Assembly: GCF_016623465.1 (NCBI RefSeq) | Contig: NZ_JAEDAJ010000003.1 | Coordinates: 405,365 to 449,911, forward strand | Reading direction: 5' to 3' | DNA length: 44,547 nt | DNA from: Brachybacterium halotolerans | Lineage (GTDB): Bacteria > Actinomycetota > Actinomycetes > Actinomycetales > Dermabacteraceae | Shown: positions 24,265 through 32,783 of the stretch, one piece after another | Layout: every line of letters begins with the position of its first letter | Numbering within the stretch: position 1 is the stretch's first letter | The notes under the pieces: generated by a model | Database searches by the model: none | What the model saw: the letters and a program-made list of their open reading frames with translations, nothing else | What the model was told of the DNA's origin: nothing | Program-made: the position numbers and the translations under genes

Positions 24265-25890
24265 TCAGCGCAGCACGTCCGCGGCCGACGGCGCAGGGAT
24301 CTCGGCGTCGAAGGGGAGCATCGGCCGGGTGATCCGGCGGTGGCCCAGCCGCACGAGGTCCTGGTCGACCCCGCCCGGGGTCAGCGCCATCATCCAGTCG
24401 GCCGCCGCGGCGTGCTGGTCGGGCTCGAGGTACCCCATCTTCACGACCACCACGTCGGCCACGGTCATCGTCAGGCCCAGGCGCGCGAACATCGCCTCGG
24501 TCGAGAACTGCGCACGGCGCGAGGTGACGACGAGCCGCAGCCCTGTCGGCCGCAGCCCAGTCGACCGCTGGCTCGTCGGCCGCAGCTCCGGCGACCGCGG
24601 CTCCGACGGTGACTCGCCTCCCGCCGGCGCGAGCACCCGCAGCACCGCCGCGACGCCGGTCGCGGGGGAGTGGTCGAGCGCCTCGACCTCGATGTGCAGC
24701 GGCACGGGACCGGGGTCGCGGGCATCGATGCGTCCGCCGACGACGACGTCCCCGCGCCGGCCGACGCCCAGCTCGGCCGCGCGCCCCGCCGTCTCGGGAT
24801 CGACGATCGAGACCAGCAGCGCGGTGACCTCGCCCGCGCGGATCTCCGGCCGCGAGGCGAGCGCGGCGAGGCACCCGGTGGTGTCGTCGGCCCCGCCCGC
24901 GCCGGGGTTGTCCCCGGAGTCCGAGATCCAGAACGGCCGCGCAGGGGAGGCGATCGCCGTATCCAGGCACTCCTCGAGCGTGCCGGTGGGAGCGACGAAC
25001 ACGAACTCGTGCCGGGTCTCCCAGATCGCGGTCGCGAGCTCGAGGGCGGCGGCGTCGACCGCCTCGCCGTCGGCCCCGAAGGCGACGACCGCCGCCTGGC
25101 AGCGGGGCTCGTCGGCCCAGGCGAAGCCGATCCAGTACGAGACGTCGGTGACGCCCTCGCGGGCGGCGAGCTCCGGGATCCGCGCATACAGCGAGGCCGC
25201 GGGCTCGACGCGGGTCGAGGTCATCTCCCCGGGCAGCAGGATCGGCACGTGCACGAGCGCTCGATGGGGCTTCGGGGCCGGGAGGCCGTCGGGCGCGGCT
25301 GCGAGCGCGTCCAGGAGGCTGCGCACGGCGCGCTCGCGGGTCTCGGCGACGTCGACGTGCGGAGCCGTGCGGTAGCAGGTCAGCTGGTCGCAGCCCGCGA
25401 AGAGGGCCGGCGAGACGTTCCCGTGCAGGTCCATCGAGGTGCCCACGAGCACGTCCTCGCCGATCACCTCGCGGATCGCCGTGATCAGCGCGCCTTCGGC
25501 GTCGTCCATGCCGCGCACGCTCATGGCGCCGTGGATGTCGAACCAGAGGGCGTCCAGCGAGGCACCGTCGGATCCGGAGACGAGCGCGGCGAGGCCCTCG
25601 AGGATCTCCGCGCGCCAGGCCTCGAAGTCCTCGCGGTCCAGCGGCCCGCCGGGAAGGGCGCCGGCGTGCAGCACGCCGTGCCACGCGGCCGCCTCGCGCA
25701 GCGGCGATCCCGCGGCGAGGAACGGGTGGCGATCGAGCACGGCGTCGCCCCGGCGCACGTCGAAGTCGGCGGCGGTCGACACGTACGGCGTGAAGGTCGA
25801 GGACTCGATGTGGATCCCGCAGACCGCGATCCGCGGGAGGGCAGTACCCGCCGCGGCGTGCGGACGCGTGCTGGAGGGTTCGTGGGGCAT
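24265..25890 (-). CDS. M81 family metallopeptidase (MlrC-like)
   Basis: A 541-residue protein of the M81/DUF1485 family, named for microcystinase C. Motifs include RIAVCGIHIESSTFTP near residue 20, WFDIHGAM near 116, SMDLHGNVSP near 151, TAPHVDVAET near 175, and the hallmark SDSGDNPGAGGADDTT near 324. These hold the metal-binding Asp and His residues. Most bacterial members are not toxin-degrading; natural substrates are probably small peptides or amides. A CGGAG site precedes the ATG. Between the main domain and the last 80 residues lies a short low-complexity insert with 10-residue repeats (encoded at 24545-24604). No neighbour suggests the substrate. Confidence 0.85.
   Translation of the reverse strand: MPHEPSSTRPHAAAGTALPRIAVCGIHIESSTFTPYVSTAADFDVRRGDAVLDRHPFLAAGSPLREAAAWHGVLHAGALPGGPLDREDFEAWRAEILEGLAALVSGSDGASLDALWFDIHGAMSVRGMDDAEGALITAIREVIGEDVLVGTSMDLHGNVSPALFAGCDQLTCYRTAPHVDVAETRERAVRSLLDALAAAPDGLPAPKPHRALVHVPILLPGEMTSTRVEPAASLYARIPELAAREGVTDVSYWIGFAWADEPRCQAAVVAFGADGEAVDAAALELATAIWETRHEFVFVAPTGTLEECLDTAIASPARPFWISDSGDNPGAGGADDTTGCLAALASRPEIRAGEVTALLVSIVDPETAGRAAELGVGRRGDVVVGGRIDARDPGPVPLHIEVEALDHSPATGVAAVLRVLAPAGGESPSEPRSPELRPTSQRSTGLRPTGLRLVVTSRRAQFSTEAMFARLGLTMTVADVVVVKMGYLEPDQHAAAADWMMALTPGGVDQDLVRLGHRRITRPMLPFDAEIPAPSAADVLR
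24545..24604. repeat. Two 30-bp repeat units inside the M81 gene
   Basis: Units 24545-24574 and 24575-24604 both start GTCGGCCGCAG and match at roughly 22 of 30 positions. The reading frame is kept (30 bp = 10 residues), giving an RSxxLRPT-like peptide repeat in a linker. It looks like an in-frame expansion. Confidence 0.6.
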
Positions 25891-26042
25891 CGGTGCTCCG
25901 TGATCGTCGTGCGAAGTGGCGCGGATGGCGGGGAGGCGTGGACTGCGGGGCGAGGCGTCGAGAGGTGCGGGACGGATCGACCCGTGCGGCGGGCCGCGGG
26001 ACGGCGGTGACCCCGCGCACGCCGGCGTCCTACGATCCTTCC

Positions 26043-27233
26043 ATGAACGAGCGCCTCGCCCTCCTGCCCCGGGGTCTGATGATCCTCGTCGGCCTCGCGG
26101 CGATCTGGCTCGTGCTCGAGGGGATGCAGGAGGTCGCGGGCCTGGTCGTGCCCGTGTTCCTCGCCCTGAACCTGCTGATCGCGGTCCAGCCCCTCGCCCG
26201 CGGGATCGAGCGCCTGGGCGCGCCCCGGATCCTGGGGTCGGTCGCCGCGATGCTCACCGTGCTCCTCGCGCTCGCCGTCTTCTTCCTCGCGATCGGCTGG
26301 TCGATCTCCCAGCTGGTCGGGCAGCTGCCCCGGTACGGCACGGAGTTCAACGCGCTGCTGCAGAGCAGCCTGGACCGCCTCGCCGGCTGGGGAGTCGGCC
26401 AGGACCAGATCGACCAGTGGCTCTCCGACTTCAACTTCTCGAGCCTCTTCGGACTGCTGAACCAGGCGCTCAGCTCGCTGGGCGCGCTCGGCGGACTGCT
26501 CGCGGCGGCCGTCGCCACCATCGTCTTCTTCGGTCTGGACGCGGCGGGCCTGCCCGAGCGCCTCGACGTGGTGCGCCGGACCCACCCCCGCGCCCACCAC
26601 GCACTGCTGGACTTCGCGCACTCGGTGCGGACCTACTGGCTGGTCACCACCGCTTTCGGCGCCGTCGTCGCGGTGATCGACGGGCTCGCCCTGTGGACTC
26701 TCGGCGTGCCGCTGCCCGGGGTCTGGGCCGTGCTGCTGTTCCTGTGCAACTACATCCCGAACATCGGCTTCATCTTCGCGATGATCCCGCCCACGCTCAT
26801 GGCGCTGCTCGCCCAGGGCCCGTGGACCGCGGTCGCGGTGGTCGCGCTCTGCGTCGCGGTCGCCATGATCCTCCAGGGACTCGTGCAGCCGCGGGTCACC
26901 GGGCACGCCGTGGGACTCTCCGCGAGCGTCTCGTTCCTGTCGGTGCTGTTCTGGTCCTGGGTGCTCGGCGCCGCCGGAGCGCTGCTGTCGGTGCCGATGA
27001 CGCTGCTGGTCAAGGAGCTGTTCGTCGACTCCGACCCGCAGGCGCGGTGGCTGAACGCATTCCTCGCCGACTCGCCGCGGGCGGCGGAGGAGTCCCCGGC
27101 GGATCGGATCGCGGCGAGCGGGGCCGACGGGGCGGAGCACGGTGGGACGACCGGCGGGGCGGAGCCGGAGGAGACGGCCGACGGGGCGGAGCCGGGCGTT
27201 GCCGGACATGACGAGAGGACCGACGCGGACTGA
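26043..27233 (+). CDS. AI-2E family transporter-like membrane protein
   Basis: A 396-residue protein with about eight hydrophobic segments. ISQLVGQLPRYGTEFNALLQ follows the first membrane cluster, and the C-half has LGVPLPGVWAVLLFLCNYIPNIGF and the late QPRVTGHAVGLS, all hallmarks of the AI-2E (TqsA/PerM) family. Despite the name, many members act in ion or general efflux, so an autoinducer role should not be assumed. The last 50 residues are a Gly/Ala/Glu/Asp-rich tail with near repeats of ADGAE and GGAEPE. The ATG at 26043 fits the family N-terminus; only a poor Shine-Dalgarno precedes it. It stands alone. Confidence 0.85.
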   Translation: MNERLALLPRGLMILVGLAAIWLVLEGMQEVAGLVVPVFLALNLLIAVQPLARGIERLGAPRILGSVAAMLTVLLALAVFFLAIGWSISQLVGQLPRYGTEFNALLQSSLDRLAGWGVGQDQIDQWLSDFNFSSLFGLLNQALSSLGALGGLLAAAVATIVFFGLDAAGLPERLDVVRRTHPRAHHALLDFAHSVRTYWLVTTAFGAVVAVIDGLALWTLGVPLPGVWAVLLFLCNYIPNIGFIFAMIPPTLMALLAQGPWTAVAVVALCVAVAMILQGLVQPRVTGHAVGLSASVSFLSVLFWSWVLGAAGALLSVPMTLLVKELFVDSDPQARWLNAFLADSPRAAEESPADRIAASGADGAEHGGTTGGAEPEETADGAEPGVAGHDERTDAD

Positions 27234-27266
27234 TCCGTCGGCCCCGCATCTCGCTCCGGGGCGGCG

Positions 27267-27716
27267 TCAGAGCGCGGGGTCCTGCGGGTCGTCGGCCGCC
27301 ACTGCGAGCTGCCAGGTGACGCCGAAGCGGTCCTGGACCCAGCCGAAGGGGCCGAAGCCGTAGTCGTCCAGGGGCATCAGGGCCATGCCGCCCTCGACGA
27401 GTGCGCCGAACACACGCTCCTGCTCGGCGGCGTCGGCGCAGTCGATCCACAGCGAGACGCCCGGGGTCATGTCCCAGCCGTGCCTGATGAGGGTGTCGCT
27501 CAGGCGCAGGCGCTGACCCGCGACGATCTCGATCTCGGCGAGCTGGACGGCCTCCGCCGGATCATCCAGGGCCTCGAGGCCGGGCGCACCCTCGGGCCAC
27601 GCCTGGTGGCTGACCACGCGGCCCTCGTCGAACAGGCTCGTGTACAGGGCGATCGCCTCGGCGGCGTGCTGGCCGCGCGCGGGCTGGAGCGTGAGGAACG
27701 GGAGCATGCGGCGCAT
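27267..27716 (-). CDS. VOC family protein (PhnB/3-demethylubiquinone-like)
   Basis: A 149-residue single-module vicinal-oxygen-chelate protein of the PhnB-like group. LQPARGQHAAEAIALYTSLF is the N-terminal beta-alpha motif, and the C-terminus ends the fold with GFGPFGWVQDRFGVTWQL, containing the typical DRFGVTWQ. GGAGG lies five bases before the ATG at 27716. Many homologues have no known reaction; dimeric metal-binding enzymes or resistance proteins are both possible. The gene is downstream of the structured element at 27835-27969 and likely transcribed on its own. Confidence 0.85.
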   Translation of the reverse strand: MRRMLPFLTLQPARGQHAAEAIALYTSLFDEGRVVSHQAWPEGAPGLEALDDPAEAVQLAEIEIVAGQRLRLSDTLIRHGWDMTPGVSLWIDCADAAEQERVFGALVEGGMALMPLDDYGFGPFGWVQDRFGVTWQLAVAADDPQDPAL

Positions 27717-27834
27717 CGGGGCCTCCGGTGGTGGGACGCGATTCCGGGCGGATCAGATGTCCAGTATGGGCGCTCGGCACCCGGGCGCTCCCGCTTCGCC
27801 TCCGTTCGTCCGCGGGCTCGCCCCGCAGGACTGC

Positions 27835-27893
27835 ACGATGGCCAGGATCTATGGCGAGATCGGGCGATTCCTGTCATAGATCCTGGCCATCGT
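27835..27893. terminator. Perfect 19-bp inverted repeat
   Basis: Arms 27835-27853 (ACGATGGCCAGGATCTATG) and 27875-27893 are perfect reverse complements around a 21-base loop. It lies between the glycerophosphodiesterase operon and the VOC gene. It may end transcription of the former, but the sequence (not a simple GC stem) and large loop also suit a small mobile or REP-like palindrome. Confidence 0.6.
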
Positions 27894-27894
27894 C

Positions 27895-27957
27895 GTTCCC
27901 GGCGCGCACGCAGTTCCTACCGCGGATGCCGCTTCCGTCGTTCCTGCCGCGCACGCC
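27895..27957. repeat. Three imperfect 18-bp repeats (GTTCCTNCCGCGNANGCC)
   Basis: Copies at 27895-27912, 27913-27930 and 27940-27957 share GTTCC and a CGCG core; a 9-base spacer separates the last two. They sit between, and partly inside, two strong inverted repeats. Confidence 0.5.
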
Positions 27958-27969
27958 GTGCGCGGCAGG
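27943..27969 (-). terminator. 27-bp near-continuous palindrome after the GDPD gene
   Basis: Arms CCTGCCGCGCACG (27943-27955) and its exact complement (27957-27969) meet around one base. It lies 51 bases after the stop of the glycerophosphodiesterase gene and is the likeliest terminator of that operon. The remainder of 27717-28020 shows no gene. Confidence 0.6.
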
Positions 27970-28020
27970 AGGTATCGGCAGGCCGGGCGGGGAGCGGGAG
28001 CGTGACCGGAGGGCCCGGCG

Positions 28021-28902
28021 TCAGCGCGCGAGCGCCGACTGCTCGAGGGCGGTCGCGTCCAGGACGGCGCGCGCCCAGGCGGGATCGTCCGTGGTGAGGG
28101 TGTCGACGCCGATCTCGGCCGCGAAGACGACCGCGTCCGGGTCGTTGAGCGTCCACGCGTTCAGCGCCATGCCCGCTTCCTGCGCGCGGACCACGTCGTG
28201 CTCGCGCAGGTTCGTGAGCGTGAGGCCGAAGGTGCGCGCGCCGATCCTGGTCGCGTACTGCCAGTCGTCCTCCGTGGGCGTCTTCGTGATCAGGCCGATC
28301 GCCTGTCGCGGAGCGACCTCGCGCAGCGTCTCGAGCACCTCGCGCAGGAACGAGATCACCACGACCCGGTCCCTGCCCGACGGCTCGACCAGCGCGTGCA
28401 CCCCGGGGGCGAGGCCGGGACTCTCGACGTCGGTCAGCAGTGCGTCCTCGTCGGACGACGCGCTCCCCTCCACGGGCGACGACCGGACGGCGGCGCCCGC
28501 CCCGTCCCCGGCTCGGGCGAGCAGCAGGCGCGCGACGGGCTCGGCCGCCGTGGGGGCCTTCACCTCGAGCAGGAGCGGGACCTGCGCGTCGGCCGCGAGG
28601 TCGAGGACCTCTTCGAGATAGGGGACAGGCTGGTCCGTCCCCTCCCGGCCGCCGCCCACGCGCACGTCGGCCAGATCCGCGGCGGTGAGCTCCGCGATCG
28701 CACCCGAGCGGCGCGGCGAGTCCTCCGAGACGGTGCGGTCGATGCGGGCGTCGTGCATGACCACGAGGCGTCCGTCGCCGCTCAGGTGCACGTCGCACTC
28801 GAGCACGTCGGCGCCGTCGGCGATCGCACGGCGGAAGGAGACCAGGGTGTTCTCGGGCAGGACGTCCTTCGCGCCGCGGTGCCCGACGATCAGCGGCGGC
28901 AT
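28021..28902 (-). CDS. ugpQ: Glycerophosphodiester phosphodiesterase
   Basis: A 293-residue GDPD of the cytoplasmic UgpQ type, hydrolysing glycerophosphodiesters to glycerol 3-phosphate and an alcohol. HRGAKDVLPENTL (8-20) holds the catalytic HRG and the ENT metal-binding glutamate; ECDVHLSGDGRLVVMHD (35-51) holds the metal and second catalytic histidine; LLLEVKAPT and NAWTLNDPD complete the barrel. There is no signal peptide. An extra 30-residue Ser/Ala/Asp-rich loop lies near residues 130-160. Its ATG overlaps the stop of the binding-protein gene, so uptake and hydrolysis of the same substrate are coupled. Confidence 0.9.
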   Translation of the reverse strand: MPPLIVGHRGAKDVLPENTLVSFRRAIADGADVLECDVHLSGDGRLVVMHDARIDRTVSEDSPRRSGAIAELTAADLADVRVGGGREGTDQPVPYLEEVLDLAADAQVPLLLEVKAPTAAEPVARLLLARAGDGAGAAVRSSPVEGSASSDEDALLTDVESPGLAPGVHALVEPSGRDRVVVISFLREVLETLREVAPRQAIGLITKTPTEDDWQYATRIGARTFGLTLTNLREHDVVRAQEAGMALNAWTLNDPDAVVFAAEIGVDTLTTDDPAWARAVLDATALEQSALAR

Positions 28903-30296
28903 CAGCCGAGCACCTTCTCGATGTCCTCACGATTGTCGTCCAGGGTCTCCTGGAGCTTCGGTGCGAGGGCGTCGAGCACGGGCTTCGCCTCCTTGTTGTC
29001 CCCGTAGACCTGGGCCATCGCGGCGGCGATCTCGGTGACGGCGCCCTGGAACCAGTTCGTGCGATCGGCGGTGTGGGCGTTCTCCAGCTGGTCGAGGGCG
29101 ACCTTGAAGTTCGGGTCCTCCTTCACGAGGTCCTTGACGATCTTCGTGTCCTGGGCGGCCTTCACGATCGGCACGTAGCCACTGCCCTTGTGCCACTGCG
29201 CGGAGTTCTCCGGCTCGGCGAGGAAGCGGAACAGCTCCGCGCACGCGTCCTGGCGATCCTTCGAGTCCGAGCGCACGATCGAGAGGCCGCTGCCGCCGGT
29301 GGGAACCTTGGTGGGCGCGTTGACCTGGCCCAGCATGAACGCGGCGCCCACCTCGAAGTCCGCCTCGTCGGTGAATCCGCGCAGGGAGGCCGTCGAGCCG
29401 CGGGTGCCGGCGGAGATCCCGGTCGTGAAGTCCGTGCCGGAGGCCTTCGCCATGTACGCGAACTTGTCCTCGTGGATGAACGTGCGCTGCCACTCGAGCC
29501 ACTCGACGCCCGCGTCCTGGTTGATCGTGACCTCGAAGTCCTTGGAGTTCTGGCCGCCGAAGGCCCAGATGTCGGCCTGGCCGAACCACTCGTCGGCCGA
29601 GCTGAAGGTCATCGATGCCATCGGCTTGCCGTCGACCTGGACCTTCGTGATCTCGGGAGCGAACTCGGCGAGCTCGTCCCAGGTCTTCGGGCCCTCCTCG
29701 GGCAGGCCGAGCTTCTTGTAGAGCGTCTTGTTGTAGTAGAACAGCGGGTTCGAGCGGGCGAAGGGCACCACATAGGTGCTGCCGGCGGCCTTGCCCTCGC
29801 CCACGTAGTTGGGCAGGTAGACGTCGAGGTTCCACGAATCGTCGAAGTAGTCGTCCAGCGGCGCGAGGGCGCTCGAGAAGTAGAACTGCAGCCACTGCAT
29901 CTCGGGGAAGCAGACGATGTCCGGCACGGCCTTGGCCTGCAGGGACGCCGTGAACTTCTGGTTCAGGTCCGCGTAGGAGCCCTGGGACTCGCTGATCGCG
30001 ACGATGTCGTCCTGCGACTCGTTGAACGTCGTGAACAGCTTCTGGACCTCGGCGTAGAGGTTCCCGGTGAAGGGCGCCCAGAACAGGATCGCGGTGCGGC
30101 CCTTGTACTTCGCGGGGACCTCCATGTCGGCCTGCGAGAAGCCGTCGCGCACGGGATCGGAGGCGTCGTCGGAGCCGCCGGGGGCGCCACAGGCCGCGGC
30201 GCCGAGGCCCACGGCTCCCAGGCCGAGGCCCGCCAACAGGGAGCGCCGGCTGGGTGCCGCCAGGCGGCGGGACGGAGTGAGGAGCGAACGGGACAT
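28902..30296 (-). CDS. UgpB-like ABC transporter substrate-binding lipoprotein
   Basis: A 464-residue extracellular solute-binding protein. Twin arginines (SRRSLLAG, 17-24) precede a lipobox ending at C36, so it is a Tat-exported lipoprotein. VQKLFTTFNESQDDIVAISESQGSY-like sequence after the first strand and ALAPLDDYF are seen in glycerol-3-phosphate/sn-glycerophosphodiester binders. GGAGG lies seven bases before the ATG at 30296; an earlier ATG at 30329 lacks one. Gene order permease-permease-binding protein-GDPD resembles a ugp operon. Ligand: glycerophosphodiester or glycerol 3-phosphate, inferred from GDPD. Confidence 0.87.
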   Translation of the reverse strand: MSRSLLTPSRRLAAPSRRSLLAGLGLGAVGLGAAACGAPGGSDDASDPVRDGFSQADMEVPAKYKGRTAILFWAPFTGNLYAEVQKLFTTFNESQDDIVAISESQGSYADLNQKFTASLQAKAVPDIVCFPEMQWLQFYFSSALAPLDDYFDDSWNLDVYLPNYVGEGKAAGSTYVVPFARSNPLFYYNKTLYKKLGLPEEGPKTWDELAEFAPEITKVQVDGKPMASMTFSSADEWFGQADIWAFGGQNSKDFEVTINQDAGVEWLEWQRTFIHEDKFAYMAKASGTDFTTGISAGTRGSTASLRGFTDEADFEVGAAFMLGQVNAPTKVPTGGSGLSIVRSDSKDRQDACAELFRFLAEPENSAQWHKGSGYVPIVKAAQDTKIVKDLVKEDPNFKVALDQLENAHTADRTNWFQGAVTEIAAAMAQVYGDNKEAKPVLDALAPKLQETLDDNREDIEKVLG

Positions 30297-30360
30297 GGCA
30301 GAGCCTCCAGGAGTGCGGGAGTGGGTCATGTGCGGGTGGGTGCGATCGGGGACGGACAGG

Positions 30361-31269
30361 TCACTTGAGCGCCCCGGCGGCCATGCCGCCGATGATGCGG
30401 CGCTGGGCCAGGAAGAACAGCAGGAGCATCGGGGCGGCCGCGATGACGGTGCCCGCGAGCAGCGCGCCCCAGTTCGTGTAGCCCTCCTGGCTGCGCAGGA
30501 AGAGCAGGCCGATGGGCAGGGTGCGCATCGAGGCGGTCGAGGTGACGATCAGCGGCCACACGTACTCGTTCCACTTCCCCACCAGCACGATCAGGGTCGC
30601 GGTGAGGATCATCGGCCAGCTCATGGGGACGACGATGAGCACCATGCGGCGCAGATGGCCGGCGCCGTCGACCTCGGCGGCCTGCAGGATCTCGGGGTCG
30701 ATGGTGCGCATCTGCTGGTACAGCAGGAACATCGCGAACGCCGAGCCGATGCCCGGCAGGATCAGGCCCTGATAGGTGTTCAGCCAGCCCAGGTTCCCCA
30801 CGGTGATGTAGTTGACGATCAGGGTGACGTGGCCGGGCAGCATCATCGAGCCGATGAGGAACAGGAACAGGAAGCGCTTGATCCGGAAGTGCACGAACGC
30901 GAAGGCGTAGGCGCAGAGGATCGCGTTGAACATCTCCAGGGCCGTGCCCACCGAGGTCGTGATCACCGAGTTCACGAGGAACCGGTCGAAGGGAGCGGCG
31001 GTCCAGGCGGCCCGGAAGTTCTCCAGGTGCAGCGAGGTGGGGAACCACTTCAGCGGCCAGGAGTAGATGTCCGAGTTCGACTTCACGGCCCCGCTGAACA
31101 GCCAGTAGATCGGGACCAGGAACACCAGCAGCGAGGCGATGACGAGGATCGTCAGCACGATCGTCTGCCAGAGCGGCCGACGGACGGCGCCGGCGGTGCG
31201 GCCCTGCGGTCGGCTGCGGCCCGGGAGCAGGCGGGAGAGCGGGCCGGGAGTGCGCGCGGTGGTGGTCAT
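30361..31269 (-). CDS. ABC transporter permease (UgpE type)
   Basis: A 302-residue permease with a basic N-terminus, six TM segments and the EAA-like loop QAAEVDGAGHLRRMVLIVVP. WLFSGAVKSNSDIYSWPLKWFP follows TM1, as in UgpE/MalG proteins. Its ATG at 31269 overlaps the stop of the preceding permease (ATGA). No ATPase gene is found in the operon. Confidence 0.9.
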   Translation of the reverse strand: MTTTARTPGPLSRLLPGRSRPQGRTAGAVRRPLWQTIVLTILVIASLLVFLVPIYWLFSGAVKSNSDIYSWPLKWFPTSLHLENFRAAWTAAPFDRFLVNSVITTSVGTALEMFNAILCAYAFAFVHFRIKRFLFLFLIGSMMLPGHVTLIVNYITVGNLGWLNTYQGLILPGIGSAFAMFLLYQQMRTIDPEILQAAEVDGAGHLRRMVLIVVPMSWPMILTATLIVLVGKWNEYVWPLIVTSTASMRTLPIGLLFLRSQEGYTNWGALLAGTVIAAAPMLLLFFLAQRRIIGGMAAGALK

Positions 31270-32306
31270 GACGCGTAGTTCACCTTCTTCTCGCCGAAGC
31301 GGACCTGCATGAACGTGAGCACCAGCAGCAGGACCAGCAGCACCGTCGCGGCGGAGGAGGCCTTGCCGATGTCGAACTTCTGGAAGGCCTCCTCGTAGAT
31401 CATCCAGCTGAGGGTGGAGGAGGAGATCCCGGGCCCGCCATTGGTGAGGATGGAGATCAGGTCGAAGGCCTGCGCCGCCGCGATCACCCCGGTCACCGAC
31501 AGGAAGAAGGTGATGGGGCTGAGCAGCGGGAGCACCATGTGGCGCAGCATCTTCACGCCGTGGGCGCCGTCCAGCGAGGCCGCCTCGAGGATGTCCTTGG
31601 GGAGGTCGAGGATCGCCGTGTAGTAGATGACGGTGACGAAGCCGAGGCGCTGCCAGAGGTAGGCGACGGTGACTGCGGCCAGCGACCAGTCCGAGGTGGT
31701 CGTCCACTGCGGGGAGTCCATCCCGACCAGGTTGAACAGGAAGCGGGAGAGGCCGAAGCTCGGATCGAACATGAACAGCCACAGCATGCCGACGGCGGCG
31801 CCCGGGAGCATGTGCGGAGCGAAGGCGAACGTGCGCACCATCCCGGTGAACGGCACCTTCGTGGCCAGCAGCGTGCCCAGCAGCACGCCTCCCACGAGCG
31901 ATCCGACCACGGTGACCGTGGTGAACACGAGCGTGTTCAGCATGACCGACCAGAACTCCGGGTCGGTGAACAGGTCGATGTAGTTCTCCAGGCCCACCCA
32001 CTCGGGCATCGGCGCGACCAGGTCCCAGTCCATGAAGCTCAGCACGATGTTGTAGATCGCCGGCCAGTAGGAGAAGACGAGGATCGCCGCGAGGTTCGGC
32101 AGGATCAGCACGCAGAACAGCAGGCTCTCGCGGATCAGCCGACGGCGGCGCACGGGGCTCATCGGCCGACGGCGCAGCGGCGGCCGGGAGGCGGCCCGTC
32201 CGGCGTCGGCCCCCGTCTCCCCGGCATCCGGGGCCGTGGGAGCCGGCGGTGAGAGGACGGCGGACCGACCGGCCGTCGTGGCGGGGACAGCGGCGGAGGA
32301 GGACAT
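31266..32306 (-). CDS. ABC transporter permease (UgpA type)
   Basis: A 346-residue permease. A Pro/Ala/Arg-rich tail of about 55 residues precedes six TM segments, and the EAA loop is EAASLDGAHGVKMLRHMVLP. GAGGAG lies six bases before the ATG at 32306; the reading frame runs further upstream but without such a site. It is the first gene of the operon. The promoter region is shared with the divergent LacI gene and contains two candidate operators. Confidence 0.9.
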   Translation of the reverse strand: MSSSAAVPATTAGRSAVLSPPAPTAPDAGETGADAGRAASRPPLRRRPMSPVRRRRLIRESLLFCVLILPNLAAILVFSYWPAIYNIVLSFMDWDLVAPMPEWVGLENYIDLFTDPEFWSVMLNTLVFTTVTVVGSLVGGVLLGTLLATKVPFTGMVRTFAFAPHMLPGAAVGMLWLFMFDPSFGLSRFLFNLVGMDSPQWTTTSDWSLAAVTVAYLWQRLGFVTVIYYTAILDLPKDILEAASLDGAHGVKMLRHMVLPLLSPITFFLSVTGVIAAAQAFDLISILTNGGPGISSSTLSWMIYEEAFQKFDIGKASSAATVLLVLLLVLTFMQVRFGEKKVNYAS

Positions 32307-32493
32307 GCGGGGCTCCTCGGGATCAGGGGACGAAGAGGGGTCTCGACGCGCCTCGCGGATCGCTGCGGAGATGCCCAGGACGGTGCGCGCCATACGTCGG
32401 CGGCCGGTCCGGGCACCTGCTCCCGGTGGCTTCCGGAGGCGGGCTCCGGGGCGAGGCGATCTCACCGTAGGAAGGGCGGGGAGGACGGGCAAT

Positions 32494-32503
32494 GTTCGCG
32501 AAC
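32494..32503. promoter_or_regulatory. LacI-type palindrome GTTCGCGAAC
   Basis: A perfect 10-bp palindrome with central CG, 188 bases before the first permease gene. Central CG and AT/GC half-sites are typical of LacI-family operators. With the site at 32544-32557 it may form a repression loop. Confidence 0.5.
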
Positions 32504-32543
32504 GAGGCGTGACGAGGCGGTGGCCTGGACATGGAACGCCAGG

Positions 32544-32557
32544 TGAGAGCGCTCCCA
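32544..32557. promoter_or_regulatory. LacI-type operator TGAGAGCGCTCCCA
   Basis: A 14-base palindrome with a single mismatch (TGGGAGCGCTCCCA would be perfect), the classic actinobacterial LacI/CebR-like operator form. It lies midway between the divergent ugp-like operon and the LacI gene, 50 bases from the other candidate. No gene is present in 32307-32783. Confidence 0.65.
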
Positions 32558-32783
32558 AAGGCGAGGTGAGGGGCACGCGGGCATCGCGGGCGCCCGGTTC
32601 GGGGGCCGACGTCGGCACGGGTTCACGCAGAGTTCCGGAGACGTTGAGGCGAACGCCGCGCGCCCGACCCGGGCGCACCTCGGACCGGTTCCGTGGTGTC
32701 ACCCGGGCGCCATGTGCTCGTCGTGGAGCTGTGATGGGGGCCGTGCAGAGTGCCGTCGACCCCTCTCCACCGGAGGACAGAAG

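Noticed and set aside
26043..27233. Quorum-sensing AI-2 exporter
   Set aside because: Family name only. No Lux genes nearby and many members have other roles.
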